DNA of 64,000 nucleotides from Streptomyces dengpaensis (GTDB lineage Bacteria; Actinomycetota; Actinomycetes; Streptomycetales; Streptomycetaceae), in the NCBI RefSeq assembly GCF_002946835.1, contig NZ_CP026652.1, positions 4,464,001-4,528,000 on the forward strand, written 5' to 3'. Below the pieces are notes generated by a model. That model searched no databases. It saw only the letters and a program-made list of their open reading frames with translations, and had not been told where the DNA came from. A program made the position numbers and the translations under genes. Positions 47,564 to 56,234 of this stretch are shown one piece after another. Within the stretch, counting starts at the first letter, position 1. Each line of letters starts with the position of its first letter.

Positions 47564-48073
47564 TTATGCGGGTGTACGGGTGGTCAGTTCTGTTACGTCT
47601 GCGCCGGCGTCTGTGGCGGTCGCGTGGGGGTGTCGCTGCGGGGTGCGGCAGTCGCCGAAGCTCTCGCGCAGTCGGCTCATGAGGTCGATGAGCAGCCCGA
47701 CCTCGTGGTCGGACCAGTCACTCAGCCGGTCGGCGAGGAGGCGCGACGAGCGCCGGGAGAGCTCGTCGAGCTGCTCCTGACCCGCGGCGGTGAGGCGCAG
47801 GATGCGTGAGCGCTTGTCGGCGGGGTCGGGGGAGCGTTCGATCAAGCCCCGGTCCGCGACGTGCGTGACATGGCGGCTGGTCACGGACATGTCCACGGAG
47901 AGCAGCTCCGCGAGCCTGCCCATCCGCATCTCGCCGTGCCGGCTGAGCAGCGCCAGCACGGCGGCGGAGCCCGCGGGGCAGTCGGGCGGCAGGATCCGCC
48001 CCATCTCCCTCTTGACGGCGCCGATGGCACTGAGCTGGCCAGCCAACTCCTCGTACTGCGCCTGCTCGGCCAT
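47564..48073 (-). CDS. MarR-family regulator
   Basis: A 169-residue winged-helix repressor: AAVLALLSRHGEMRMGRLAELLSVDMSVTSRHVTHVADRGLIERSPDPADKRSRILRLTAAGQEQLDEL. The ATG after GGAGAGG is chosen. Its gene precedes the transporter and two TTGC-N5-GCAA palindromes lie upstream, so it likely represses its own operon until a drug or phenolic ligand binds. Confidence 0.92.
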   Translation of the reverse strand: MAEQAQYEELAGQLSAIGAVKREMGRILPPDCPAGSAAVLALLSRHGEMRMGRLAELLSVDMSVTSRHVTHVADRGLIERSPDPADKRSRILRLTAAGQEQLDELSRRSSRLLADRLSDWSDHEVGLLIDLMSRLRESFGDCRTPQRHPHATATDAGADVTELTTRTPA

Positions 48074-48099
48074 CGCACCTCTCCTGCCCTCAGCGCTCA

Positions 48100-48144
48100 A
48101 TCGTTGCTTAGGGCAACGATAAAGACGTTAGTTGCTGCAGGCAA
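48100..48144. promoter_or_regulatory. two MarR operator candidates
   Basis: ATCGTTGC-TTAGG-GCAACGAT (48100-48120) is a perfect 8-bp inverted repeat. TTGC-TGCAG-GCAA (48132-48144) repeats its core with the same spacing, 28 bp away. Both lie just upstream of the marR start. Confidence 0.7.
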
Positions 48145-48224
48145 ATGAAATCGCCATCGGCGCCTAAAACCTTGGCAAAGGCAAGCATTGGCATACGTAA
48201 ACTTGCAGGTCGGGGAGGCCTGTC

Positions 48225-48252
48225 AGCCCGTCCGGCGTTTGAGGACGAGGCC
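48225..48252. repeat. 28-bp dispersed repeat, copy 2
   Basis: Identical in sequence to the copies at 43505 and 61773. It lies in the 311-base gap between the marR operators and the SGM_5486-family gene, where I see no other gene. Downstream sequence here differs from the other two copies after about 40 bases. Confidence 0.8.
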
Positions 48253-48384
48253 GCAGGCCGATACGGGGGTCCGGGGGCAGAGCTCCCAGTCGAGGTCCGC
48301 GGCAACCCCGGGCACCGGGGAAGCAGGCGTGCAGAGGAACCCGGCACTTGGGCAGCCCCCACGTATTCGCTAGGGTCCTGACCT

Positions 48385-48582
48385 ATGGCAAACACCCAGG
48401 GCCCCGAGGGCAACTACGACCCCGCGGGTAGCACCCAGATGTTCCGCGCTTTCGTCGACGACGCCCCCCAGGGCCGGCAGCAGCAGGCGGCCGCCCCCGC
48501 GGGCCCCCGCATCGGCCTGATCGTCGGCGTCGTCCTCGCCATCGCGGTCGTGGCCGCCGTGGCCTGGCTCGCCCTGAAGTAA
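48385..48582 (+). CDS. SGM_5486-family small membrane protein
   Basis: A 65-residue protein: MANTQGPEGNYDPAGSTQMFRAFVDDAPQ, a Gln/Ala linker, then one membrane helix (IGLIVGVVLAIAVVAAVAWLALK). It matches the SGM_5486 transporter-associated family of streptomycetes. The partner transporter is not identified here. A short promoter-like TAGGGT lies just ahead of the ATG. Confidence 0.8.
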   Translation: MANTQGPEGNYDPAGSTQMFRAFVDDAPQGRQQQAAAPAGPRIGLIVGVVLAIAVVAAVAWLALK

Positions 48583-48639
48583 CCCGGGGGGCGACTCGGG
48601 CGGGGAGTAACCCGGGGAGCTGCTTGGGGGGCGAAGCCC

Positions 48640-49386
48640 CTACTTCCACTGGACGGACACGTCCCGCGTCTTGATGTGCATGCCCAGCGGCACATGCCAT
48701 GCGTCGACGCACACCGTCCAGGTCTTGTCCTTCTTCGCGCCGGCGGCGATCGGCGCGGGAAGGTCCTCGGTGGACTCGATCGTCGCCCAGTCGATCCCGA
48801 GCGCCCCGATGATGTGCGTCCCGAAGGTCACCGTGCCCGAACGCACCGCCGTACCACCGGTGTTGCGGAAGGAGACGGTCACCTTCTCGCACCACCGCTC
48901 TTCGGTCGCCTCACGCCTGGGATCGCCCACCCTGAGTACGGCGGGCTGGGGGCTCGCATGGGATCCGGGTGCGGTCGGGGGCAGCGGCGTCGCAGCGCGT
49001 CCCGAATCCCCGCTCGTACGACCGGAGTTGTCGCCCTCCGGCAAGGGTGAGGGCATAGACGACGACGTGGCGACGCCTCCGGCTTCCGTACGCGTACTCG
49101 GCCCGGAGCCGTCGGATTCGGAAGGCGGTGCCCCCTCTGGTCCGGAACTCCCGTCCGGAGCAGCCTCGTTGAGGCCGGAGGCAGTCCCGCCGCCGTCGAG
49201 CGGCATGAGGGAGACATCCCCGGTGGGAGCCACGACCGCTCCGGACTGCTGAGGCGCCTGCACCGCCACGTACCCGTCCGGGCCCCCGCCGCTCCCGCAC
49301 GCGGCCGCCACGCCACCCAGGCACAGCACGGTCGCCGAGGCGCCCGCAAGGGCAGCCCGGCGACCCCGTATCGACCCTTGACGCAT
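48640..49386 (-). CDS. secreted lipoprotein-like protein
   Basis: A 248-residue protein with an N-terminal basic stretch, a hydrophobic core and a lipobox-like LGGVAAACGSG (Cys at about 30). A Ser/Gly/Pro-rich linker leads to a C-terminal beta domain (CEKVTVSFRNTGGTAVRSGTVTFGTHIIGALGIDWATIESTEDLPAPIAAGAKKDKTWTVCVDAW) with two cysteines. It precedes or follows sigN in many streptomycetes. Function is unknown; it could belong to the sporulation regulon. Confidence 0.75.
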   Translation of the reverse strand: MRQGSIRGRRAALAGASATVLCLGGVAAACGSGGGPDGYVAVQAPQQSGAVVAPTGDVSLMPLDGGGTASGLNEAAPDGSSGPEGAPPSESDGSGPSTRTEAGGVATSSSMPSPLPEGDNSGRTSGDSGRAATPLPPTAPGSHASPQPAVLRVGDPRREATEERWCEKVTVSFRNTGGTAVRSGTVTFGTHIIGALGIDWATIESTEDLPAPIAAGAKKDKTWTVCVDAWHVPLGMHIKTRDVSVQWK

Positions 49387-49435
49387 CGCGCCAGTGTGGC
49401 TGACGGACCGTCAATTATGAACCCTGCGGGGATGG

Positions 49436-50332
49436 TCAGTCGGAGATGAGGCCGTCGCGCAGCTGCGCCAGAGTGCGGGTCAGCAGCCGGGAGACGTGCA
49501 TCTGCGAGATGCCGACCTCCTCGCCGATCTGCGACTGGGTCATGTTGGCGAAGAAGCGGAGCATGATGATCCGGCGCTCGCGGGGCGGGAGTTTGGCCAG
49601 GAGCGGCTTGAGGGACTCGCGGTACTCGACGCCCTCCAGGGCGGTGTCCTCGTAGCCCAGGCGGTCCGCGAGGGAGCCCTCGCCGCCGTCGTCCTCGGGG
49701 GCGGGGGAGTCGAGCGACGACGCCGTGTACGCGTTGCCGACCGCGAGGCCGTCGACCACGTCCTCCTCGGACACGCCGAGGACGGCGGCGAGTTCGGTGA
49801 CCGTCGGGGAGCGGTCGAGCTTCTGCGAGAGCTCGTCGCTGGCCTTGGTGAGGGCGAGCCGCAGCTCCTGCAGCCGCCTGGGTACCCGCACGGACCACGA
49901 CGTGTCGCGGAAGAACCGCTTGATCTCGCCGACGACCGTCGGCATCGCGAACGTCGGGAACTCGACGCCGCGTTCGCAGTCGAAGCGGTCGATCGCCTTG
50001 ATCAGGCCGATCGTGCCGACCTGGACGATGTCCTCCATCGGCTCGTTGCGGGAGCGGAAGCGCGCGGCCGCGTACCGGACGAGCGGGAGGTTGAGCTCGA
50101 TGAGGGTGTCCCGGACGTAGGCGCGCTCCGGGCTGTTCTCGCCGAGTGCGGCGAGCCGCAGGAAGAGGGAGCGGGACAGGGTGCGGGTGTCGATGGCGCC
50201 GGAGGACTCGGGGGCCAGGACGGCTTCCGGGGCCTCGGCGGCAGGGACATCGTGAAGCGCGTCGTGCGCCTCGGGCGCTGACTCGCTCTTCGTGAGCGTG
50301 AGCACCTTCGAGCTGCCCTGGTCTGCGGACAT
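49436..50332 (-). CDS. sigN: SigB/SigF-type sigma factor, SigN-like
   Basis: A 298-residue group 3 sigma factor. Region 2: [62 protein letters not shown]. Region 3: VPRRLQELRLALTKASDELSQ. Region 4 [44 protein letters not shown]. Its N-terminus (MSADQGSSKVLTLTKSESAPEA) is that of SigN. In S. coelicolor SigN is tied to aerial development. It lies beside sigF in the same direction, separated by 244 bases with a palindrome near its promoter. The paralogous pair is probably an old duplication. Confidence 0.88.
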   Translation of the reverse strand: MSADQGSSKVLTLTKSESAPEAHDALHDVPAAEAPEAVLAPESSGAIDTRTLSRSLFLRLAALGENSPERAYVRDTLIELNLPLVRYAAARFRSRNEPMEDIVQVGTIGLIKAIDRFDCERGVEFPTFAMPTVVGEIKRFFRDTSWSVRVPRRLQELRLALTKASDELSQKLDRSPTVTELAAVLGVSEEDVVDGLAVGNAYTASSLDSPAPEDDGGEGSLADRLGYEDTALEGVEYRESLKPLLAKLPPRERRIIMLRFFANMTQSQIGEEVGISQMHVSRLLTRTLAQLRDGLISD

Positions 50333-50470
50333 GCCACCCCCTTTGGGTCGTGGACGGTCGCGGCAGTCGCTCCCGTCGGAGGAACGCAGCCTCCACCTGA
50401 ATACCGGAGGTGGGGCCGCGGCAAACGCGCTTCCCGCAGAATGTCACATGTCGGCAACACGCTGTAGTGA

Positions 50471-50484
50471 CATGTCGACATGTA
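50471..50484. promoter_or_regulatory. palindrome upstream of sigN
   Basis: ACATGTCGACATGT is a perfect 14-bp palindrome about 140 bases before the sigN start. A related CACATGTCGG lies at 50443, and ATGTCAC / GTGACAT form a wider inverted pair around it. A regulator-binding cluster for sigN is likely. Confidence 0.5.
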
Positions 50485-50576
50485 GGGGGTGAATCAGCCC
50501 TGGAAAGAGGGGGTCTGACGGTTTTTCAGCGGGGAACTGTCGGAAAAGCGGCCGCTGAGCGATTCGCTCTCAGCGG

Positions 50577-51422
50577 TTACGCATCGATCCTGTTTGCGGA
50601 TCGAAGACGCGCGAAGCTACGGGCCAGAAGCCTTGACACGTGCATCTGGGAGACTCCCAGTTCCGCGCTGATCTGTGACTGCGTCAGATTGCTGTAGTAG
50701 CGCAGGAGCAGGATGCGCTGTTCGCGCTCGGGCAGTTGTACGAGGAGATGGCGTACGAGGTCGCGGTGTTCGACGCCGTCGAGTGCGGGGTCCTCGTAGC
50801 CGAGGCGGTCGAGCAGGCCCGGCAGTCCGTCGCCCTCCTGGGCCGCCTCGAGGGAGGTGGCGTGATACGAACGGCCCGCCTCGATGCAGGACAGCACCTC
50901 GTCCTCGGTGATGCGCAGTCGCTCGGCGATCTCGGCGGTGCTGGGCGAGCGCCCGAACGCCGTCGTCAGGTCCTCCGTCGCGCTGTTCACCTGCACCCAC
51001 AGCTCGTGCAGCCGGCGCGGTACGTGGACGGTGCGGACGTTGTCGCGGAAGTACCGCTTGATCTCGCCGACGACGGTGGGCATCGCGAAGGTCGGGAACT
51101 GCACGCCCCGGTCGGGGTCGAAGCGGTCGATCGCGTTGATCAGGCCGATCGTGCCGACCTGGACGACGTCCTCCATGGGTTCGTTGCGGCTGCGGAAGCG
51201 GGCGGCCGCGTACCGGACGAGGGGGAGGTTGGCCTCGATGAGCGCCCCGCGTACGCGGTTGTGCTCCGGTGTGCCCGGCTCCAGCGTCTTGAGCTGCCCG
51301 AAGAGCACCTGCGTGAGGGCCCGGGTATCAGCGCCGCGGCGCCGCTCCGGCGCGACTTCCTGGGGCGGGGCCTCGGCCGGAGCCGGGGCTCCCTCCTGGG
51401 GCGGCGCAGTACTGGCCGACAC
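50577..51422 (-). CDS. sigF: sporulation sigma factor SigF
   Basis: A group 3 sigma factor of 281 residues from the GTG at 51422, which is preceded by AAGAGGTGG. A TTG nine codons earlier is the alternative. The variable N-terminus is Ala/Pro/Glu-rich. Then [79 protein letters not shown] is region 2, and [42 protein letters not shown] is region 4. In S. coelicolor SigF acts late in the prespore and affects spore pigmentation and wall thickness. An anti-sigma partner is not encoded nearby. Confidence 0.88.
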   Translation of the reverse strand: MSASTAPPQEGAPAPAEAPPQEVAPERRRGADTRALTQVLFGQLKTLEPGTPEHNRVRGALIEANLPLVRYAAARFRSRNEPMEDVVQVGTIGLINAIDRFDPDRGVQFPTFAMPTVVGEIKRYFRDNVRTVHVPRRLHELWVQVNSATEDLTTAFGRSPSTAEIAERLRITEDEVLSCIEAGRSYHATSLEAAQEGDGLPGLLDRLGYEDPALDGVEHRDLVRHLLVQLPEREQRILLLRYYSNLTQSQISAELGVSQMHVSRLLARSFARLRSANRIDA

Positions 51423-51584
51423 GGTCAACGCCACCTCTTCATTCGTCAACGATCCGTCGACGTATCCGTCAACTCATCTCCGTCAAAAGCGGTCATAGCA
51501 TCACAAGACATGTGCACTGTGTGCAAGCACCGCATAATGCCGTGTTGAGGGATAGTTGGGGCGCTATGGAGCAATATGCGCAAA

Positions 51585-51662
51585 AGCCCCTCACCGGTTC
51601 CGGCGAGGGGCTCTCGGTGAGGGGTTTCGCGGTCGTACGGCCTGGAACGGATCGGCCGTACG
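51585..51662. terminator. two hairpins between sigF promoter region and Dabb gene
   Basis: AGCCCCTCACCGG-TT-CCGGCGAGGGGCT (51585-51612) and CGTACGGCC...GGCCGTACG (51634-51662) lie past the stop of the Dabb gene. The first is a strong terminator. The rest of the gap to sigF shows no gene. Confidence 0.65.
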
Positions 51663-51687
51663 GCTCCGAACGTTTTGGTCGGCCGGC

Positions 51688-51981
51688 TCAGAATTCGTAG
51701 TCGGCGATCACCCAGGTGGCGAACTCCGCCCACGGCTTGACGCCCGCGACGTGCGCCGGGTGTTCGAGGTAGCGCTTCAGGGCGGCCGCGTCGTCGACCG
51801 CCGAGGTGATCGCGAAGTCGTACGCGATGGGCCGGTCGGTGACGTTCCAGCCGCATTCCCAGAACCGAAGCTCGGGGATCTGGTCGCCGAGTGTGCCGAA
51901 GGCGGCGACTCCCTCGACGACGCGCGGGTCGTCGCGCTCGACGCCCTCGTTGAGCTTGAAGAGGACCAGATGGCGGATCAT
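51688..51981 (-). CDS. Dabb-family (stress-responsive alpha/beta barrel) protein
   Basis: A 97-residue protein: MIRHLVLFKLNEGVERDDPRVVEGVAAFGTLGDQIPELRFWECGWNVTDRPIAYDFAITSAVDDAAALKRYLEHPAHVA. This is the Dabb fold (conserved His-Pro-H pattern near the end). The ATG after AGGGAG is chosen over a longer frame. Function in streptomycetes is unproven. It lies downstream of a small membrane-protein gene in the same direction. Confidence 0.88.
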   Translation of the reverse strand: MIRHLVLFKLNEGVERDDPRVVEGVAAFGTLGDQIPELRFWECGWNVTDRPIAYDFAITSAVDDAAALKRYLEHPAHVAGVKPWAEFATWVIADYEF

Positions 51982-52036
51982 GGGCACTCCCTGGTGATGC
52001 GGTTCTTTGCGCTGCCCCCGCCGGCTCAGTCCGGCA

Positions 52037-52216
52037 TCAGTCACCGGCCCCGTCGGCGATCCAGGTCATGAAGTCGCCGATGGCCCGAGCGGCGTTCGAT
52101 ATGCCTTCGAAGCCTATCTGGACGTAATCGGCCGCTTTCGCCGGGTCTGTGATGATCACGTAGAGCACGAAGACCACGAGCACATAGATGGCGATCTTCT
52201 TCGCATTCACCGCCAT
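52037..52216 (-). CDS. small membrane protein
   Basis: A 59-residue protein, MAVNAKKIAIYVLVVFVLYVIITDPAKAADYVQIGFEGISNAARAIGDFMTWI. One N-terminal membrane helix is followed by an amphipathic helix. The ATG after AGGGAGG is clear. The sequence is well conserved among streptomycetes as far as I recall. Function unknown. Confidence 0.75.
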   Translation of the reverse strand: MAVNAKKIAIYVLVVFVLYVIITDPAKAADYVQIGFEGISNAARAIGDFMTWIADGAGD

Positions 52217-52549
52217 CGCGGCCTCCCTGTGACTGCTGCGCCCACTGAGCCCCCTGTTGCCGGCGGTGAGTGTAACCTTCACGCCGCTCTCCAGGACCAA
52301 CGGCCTGCGGTTTCGAGGGCCTTGGGGTCCCGCCGGACGGCACGTTCTGCGAGATCACCGCGAGCGTGAAACCATGGCGAATGAGGTCCGATCGGTGCCG
52401 GGGGACCTGTTGCGGCAACGCCGCGCATGGAGGCCGACCTCGGCCGGAGAGCCTGGTCAGGCCGGGTCGGATTGGGTCCCGCACACGGGTGCGACAGCGC
52501 ATGCCAGGCCGGGGTCCACCTCGGCCGGGGAGCCCGGAGGGAGCTCGGC
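52217..52549. other. intergenic region before the LLM oxidoreductase
   Basis: Divergent spacer of 333 bases. It contains direct repeats around CCTCGGCCGG-GAGCC (near 52438 and 52518). In-frame codons upstream of the oxidoreductase start have no coding character. I see no RNA gene. Promoters for the small membrane protein (left) and the oxidoreductase (right) should be here. Confidence 0.4.
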
Positions 52550-53701
52550 GTGGAGACATTCGAAGCGACCGGGATGCAGTTCGGCATCTTCACCGTGGGC
52601 GACGTCACCACAGACCCCACCACAGGGCACACGCCCACCGAGGCGGAGCGTATCCGGGCCACCGTCGCCATTGCCCGGAAGGCCGAGGAGGCCGGACTCG
52701 ACGTCTTCGCCACCGGCGAGCACCACAACCCGCCCTTCGTGCCGTCCTCGCCGACGACGCTGCTCGCCTACATCGCCGCGCAGACCAAGCGGATCATTCT
52801 GTCGACCTCGACCACGTTGATCACGACCAACGACCCGGTCAAGATCGCCGAGGACTTCAGTGTGCTGCAGCACCTCTCCGGCGGGCGTACCGACATCATG
52901 CTGGGACGGGGGAACACCGGCCCTGTCTACCCCTGGTTCGGGCAGGACATCCGCGACGCGATCCCGCTGACCGTCGAGCACTATGGGCTGCTGCGCCGCC
53001 TGTGGCGCGAGGAGACGGTGGACTGGGAGGGGAAACTGCGTACCTCGCTGCAAGGTTTCACGCTTGCGCCGCGCCCCCTCGATGACGTTCCGCCGTTCGT
53101 CTGGCACGCCTCCATCCGCACGCCCGAGGTCGCGGAGCTGGCGGCCTATTTCGGAGACGGCTTCTTCGCCAACCACATCTTCTGGCCCGCCTCTCACACG
53201 CGGTCGATGGTGGAGCTGTATCGCCGGCGCTTCGCGCACTACGGGCACGGCACGCCGGAACAGGCCATCGTGGGACTGGGCGGACAGGTCTTCATGCGCC
53301 GCAACAGCCAGGACGCGGTCAGTGAATTCCGCCCCTACTTCGACAACGCCCCTGTCTACGGGCATGGCCCGTCGCTGGAGGACTTCACTGCGTCGACGCC
53401 GTTGACCGTCGGATCACCGGCAGAGGTCATCGAGAAGACGCTGAGCTTCCGCGACTACGTCGGCGACTACCAGCGCCAGCTCTTCCTCATGGACCACGCC
53501 GGCCTCCCGCTCAGGACGGTGCTGGAACAGCTCGAACTTCTGGGTGAAGAAGTGGTGCCGGTGCTCCGCAAGGAGTTCGCCGTCGGCAGGCCGGCCGACG
53601 TACCGGCGGCACCGACCCACGCCTCACTCCTGCGTGCCCGGCGCAGCGACAGCACCCCGCAGTCCACCGGTAACGACCAAGAGAATCCGGAACCGCGATG
53701 A
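52550..53701 (+). CDS. LLM-class flavin-dependent oxidoreductase (CE1758-type)
   Basis: A 383-residue luciferase-like TIM barrel: MQFGIFTVGDVTTDPTTGHTPTEAERIRATVAIARKAEEAGLDVFATGEHHNPPFVPSSPTTLLAYIAAQT, then LSGGRTDIMLGRGNTGPVYPWFG and VGSPAEVIEKT. These are the FMN and substrate regions. GTG at 52550 has GGAGG nine bases ahead; ATG at 52574 is the alternative. The next gene encodes an FMN reductase overlapping by four bases, so the pair is a two-component monooxygenase. Confidence 0.9.
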   Translation: METFEATGMQFGIFTVGDVTTDPTTGHTPTEAERIRATVAIARKAEEAGLDVFATGEHHNPPFVPSSPTTLLAYIAAQTKRIILSTSTTLITTNDPVKIAEDFSVLQHLSGGRTDIMLGRGNTGPVYPWFGQDIRDAIPLTVEHYGLLRRLWREETVDWEGKLRTSLQGFTLAPRPLDDVPPFVWHASIRTPEVAELAAYFGDGFFANHIFWPASHTRSMVELYRRRFAHYGHGTPEQAIVGLGGQVFMRRNSQDAVSEFRPYFDNAPVYGHGPSLEDFTASTPLTVGSPAEVIEKTLSFRDYVGDYQRQLFLMDHAGLPLRTVLEQLELLGEEVVPVLRKEFAVGRPADVPAAPTHASLLRARRSDSTPQSTGNDQENPEPR

Positions 53702-54306
53702 AACTGACGATCATCACAGGCGGCCTGCGCGAGCCGTCCTCGACGCGACTCCTCGCGGACCGGCTGCTGACGGCCGTGACCAGCGAACTCGAGGAGGCCG
53801 GCGAAACGGTTGAGCCGTCTTTCGTGGAACTGCGTCCCCTCGGTCACCCCATCATGAACGCCATGCTGACGGGGTTCACCGGGGAAGAACTGGAGACGGC
53901 GTTCAAGACGGTCGCGGACGCGGACGGCCTCATCGTCGTCACGCCCGCCTTCAACGCCTCCTTCAGCGGGCTGTTCAAGTCCTTCTTCGACGTGCTGCCG
54001 GAACGGATCCTCTGGGACATGCCCGTCCTCATCGGCGCGACCGGCGGAACCGAGCGGCACACCCTGGTTCTCGAACACGCGCTGCGGCCGATGTTCTCCT
54101 ACCTGCACGCGATCGTCTCCCCCCGTGCCGTCTACGCCGCCACCAGTGACTTCGGTTCGCAGACGGGGTACGCCCTGGCGGGACGCATCGACGCCGCCGC
54201 GGCCGATTTCGCCCGTCTGCTGCGCGGGTGCGGTCCCCGCGCACGACGCGACGCGGCCGAGGAAGACGTCGCCGCCATGCAGCAACTGCTGGGCGGCATC
54301 GCCTGA
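53698..54306 (+). CDS. NADPH-dependent FMN reductase (CE1759-type)
   Basis: A 202-residue flavodoxin-like protein. GGLREPSSTRLLADRL is the phosphate loop, and VTPAFNASFSGLFKSFFDVLPERILWDMPVLIGATGGTERHTLVLEHALRPMFSYL follows the family pattern. It supplies reduced FMN to the LLM oxidoreductase encoded just upstream (ATGA overlap). A terminator follows. Confidence 0.9.
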   Translation: MKLTIITGGLREPSSTRLLADRLLTAVTSELEEAGETVEPSFVELRPLGHPIMNAMLTGFTGEELETAFKTVADADGLIVVTPAFNASFSGLFKSFFDVLPERILWDMPVLIGATGGTERHTLVLEHALRPMFSYLHAIVSPRAVYAATSDFGSQTGYALAGRIDAAAADFARLLRGCGPRARRDAAEEDVAAMQQLLGGIA

Positions 54307-54317
54307 ATGCGGGAACG

Positions 54318-54352
54318 CCGAAGGGCCCGGTCCATTGGACCGGGCCCTTCGG
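54318..54352. terminator. terminator between FMN reductase and tRNA-Ser(CGA)
   Basis: CCGAAGGGCCCGGTCC-ATT-GGACCGGGCCCTTCGG is a perfect 16-bp stem with a three-base loop. It serves the convergent gene and tRNA. Confidence 0.88.
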
Positions 54353-54359
54353 TTATCTG

Positions 54360-54444
54360 CGGTAGCGGAGGGATTTGAACCCTCGGTGACTTGCGCCACA
54401 CTCGCTTTCGAGGCGAGCTCCTTCGGCCGCTCGGACACGCTACC
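54360..54444 (-). tRNA. tRNA-Ser(CGA)
   Basis: On the minus strand the acceptor GGTAGCG pairs with CGCTACC. The anticodon arm CTCGCCTCGAAAGCGAG gives CGA. A long variable arm (GTGTGGCGCAAGTCAC) and the T arm GAGGGTTCAAATCCCTC complete a type II tRNA. CCA is not encoded. Confidence 0.95.
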
Positions 54445-54498
54445 GAGGGAGACCTTACAGCACGGTGGGCCCTGCTCAGAAATCAGTATTCAGGGGGT

Positions 54499-55020
54499 TC
54501 ATCCAGGGGGTTCGTTCCGCGGCCCGCTCAGGGGGCCCCGGAAGAAGTCGGTGAGGAGCCGCGCGCACTCGTCGGCGAGGACGCCCTCGATCACCTCGGG
54601 CCGGTGGTTGAGGCGCCGGTCGCGTACGAGGTCCCAGAGGGAGCCGGCGGCGCCCGCCTTCTCGTCGCGGGCGCCGTACACCACCCGGTCCACCCGGGAC
54701 TGCACGAGCGCGCCCGCGCACATCACGCAGGGCTCCAGGGTGACGACGAGCGTGCAGCCGGACAGCCGCCATTCCCCGAGCCGGTCGGCGGCCCTGCGCA
54801 GCGCGAGGACCTCGGCGTGCGCCGTCGGATCGCCGGTGGCCTCGCGTTCGTTGTGCCCGGTCGCGAGCACCGTCGTACCGTCCCCGGACAGCACGACGGC
54901 GCCGACGGGAACGTCCCCGCCCCGGACGGCCCGCCGGGCCTCGTCCAGGGCGAGCCGCATCGCGGGCCGCCAGCGGTCGCGTACCGGATCGGGCTGTGGA
55001 TTCTCCTCGGTGGTGCTCAC
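54499..55020 (-). CDS. tadA: tRNA adenosine(34) deaminase
   Basis: A 173-residue zinc deaminase. The active site is HAE (His68, Glu70) and PCxxC (Pro97-Cys98-Val-Met-Cys101). GDVPVGAVVLSGDG and LNHRPEVIEGVLADECARLL are typical of TadA. It converts A34 to inosine in tRNA-Arg(ACG), a tRNA encoded in this window at 35214. The start follows weak upstream sequence but fits family length. It lies 72 bases after its associated-protein gene. Confidence 0.94.
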   Translation of the reverse strand: MSTTEENPQPDPVRDRWRPAMRLALDEARRAVRGGDVPVGAVVLSGDGTTVLATGHNEREATGDPTAHAEVLALRRAADRLGEWRLSGCTLVVTLEPCVMCAGALVQSRVDRVVYGARDEKAGAAGSLWDLVRDRRLNHRPEVIEGVLADECARLLTDFFRGPLSGPRNEPPG

Positions 55021-55092
55021 CCGGGGAACCTAGCGGAAGCCGCCGCCAGGACCTGCGGAGACCTACGGGAGGTCTCCAGGGCCCGGCGCAGC

Positions 55093-55626
55093 CTAGCGGA
55101 CCGTCTCCAGGACCTCCGCCGCTCCCAGAGCGTCGGCGATCGTGCTGAGCGCGTCGCCCTCGTCCAGGGCGAGCAGTTCCTTCTCGCTCACTCCGAGGTC
55201 CGCGAGGATGTCGCGGTCCCCGACAGGGCTGTGCGAGACGGCTTCGCCGGACGCGCTCTCGTCCTCCTCGTCGTCGGAGTTCTCGGGCTCACCGTCCTCC
55301 GTGCCGTCCAGGTCGAGGGAGTCCAGGTCGGCGTCGTCGTCGCCCGGCTCCCGTCCTAGTAGTTCGTCCGTGAGCAGGATCTCACCGTACGAGCTGCGGG
55401 CAGCGGCGGCGGCGTCCGAGACGTAGATACGAGGGTCCTCCTCGCCGTCCACGCGGACGACGCCGAACCACGCGTCCTCCTGCTCGATGAGTACGAGCAC
55501 CGTGTCCTCGTCCGAGGCTTCACGGGCCAGGTCGGTCAGATCCGACAGGGTCTCCACATCGTCGAGCTCTGTGTCGCTCGCTTCCCACCCGTCTTCGGTG
55601 CGCGCGAGCAGTGCGGCGAAGTACAC
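55093..55626 (-). CDS. tRNA adenosine deaminase-associated protein
   Basis: A 177-residue acidic protein: VYFAALLARTEDGWEASDTELDDVETLSDLTDLAREASDEDTVLVLIEQEDAWFGVVRVDGEEDPRIYVSDAAAAARSSYGE, a Glu/Asp-rich linker, then DILADLGVSEKELLALDEGDALSTIADALGAAEVLE. The pattern and neighbourhood match the actinobacterial family named for its link to tadA. GTG after GGGAG is chosen over an ATG seven codons upstream that lacks a ribosome site. Confidence 0.85.
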   Translation of the reverse strand: MYFAALLARTEDGWEASDTELDDVETLSDLTDLAREASDEDTVLVLIEQEDAWFGVVRVDGEEDPRIYVSDAAAAARSSYGEILLTDELLGREPGDDDADLDSLDLDGTEDGEPENSDDEEDESASGEAVSHSPVGDRDILADLGVSEKELLALDEGDALSTIADALGAAEVLETVR

Positions 55627-55887
55627 CGTGACTCTCCCACTGGTCATAGGCGTGCCGGTTGGGGGTCCCCCCGGCGGAGGCTGAGGGCGGGGCGTGCTGC
55701 TCCGAGCCCCACCCACTCGGAATCGTGGCAGAAACAGAGCGTTGAGGGGATGTCTTCCGCCTGCTGTGTCTGCCTCTTTTGATCGCTACCAGCGGATCGT
55801 ACGCGGCCGTCGGCGCCGCGTACGCACCTCCCCGCCCGACACGGGCTGTCGCGCCGCGGGCGGGTCACCCGATTCGCCGGGTGTGGG

Positions 55888-56076
55888 CTACCAGCGGAAC
55901 GTGCGCATGCGCATGGCGTGGCGCAGTCGTGCGGCCTTGGCGCGGCGGGGCTGGACCCGGTCGCGCAGTTCGCGCGCCTCGGCGAGCTCCCGCAGGAACT
56001 GAGCCCGCCGCCTCCTGCGTTCGGCGTCGGCCTCCAGCCGCTCGGGTGACTCCTCTTCCGGGTTCCGCACAGCCAC
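55888..56076 (-). CDS. small basic hypothetical protein
   Basis: A 62-residue, Arg/Glu-rich helix-forming protein (MAVRNPEEESPERLEADAERRRRRAQFLRELAEARELRDRVQPRRAKAARLRHAMRMRTFRW), starting with GTG after GGGGTGGT. The sequence between upp and the tadA-associated gene is occupied by a similar gene in other streptomycetes as I recall. Possible nucleic-acid binding. Confidence 0.6.
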   Translation of the reverse strand: MAVRNPEEESPERLEADAERRRRRAQFLRELAEARELRDRVQPRRAKAARLRHAMRMRTFRW

Positions 56077-56234
56077 ACCACCCCAGGTCCGTCCCTCCCA
56101 CTTTCCCTCTGATGGGCGGTTTGATGCCAGCGGACGGGTGACAGAGGAGGCCTCGCCTTGCTGGGCGGCTGGTGTCGCGGGCCGGGCCGGGCGGGGCGGT
56201 GTCGGGTGCCCGAGGCCCGGTTACTGTTGTGGAC

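Noticed and set aside
45059..47809. A 916-codon open frame on the plus strand opposite the MFS gene
   Set aside because: Its translation is low-complexity Arg/Gly/Asp/His-rich sequence, typical of the antisense frame of a high-GC gene. The minus-strand MFS protein has clear family motifs.
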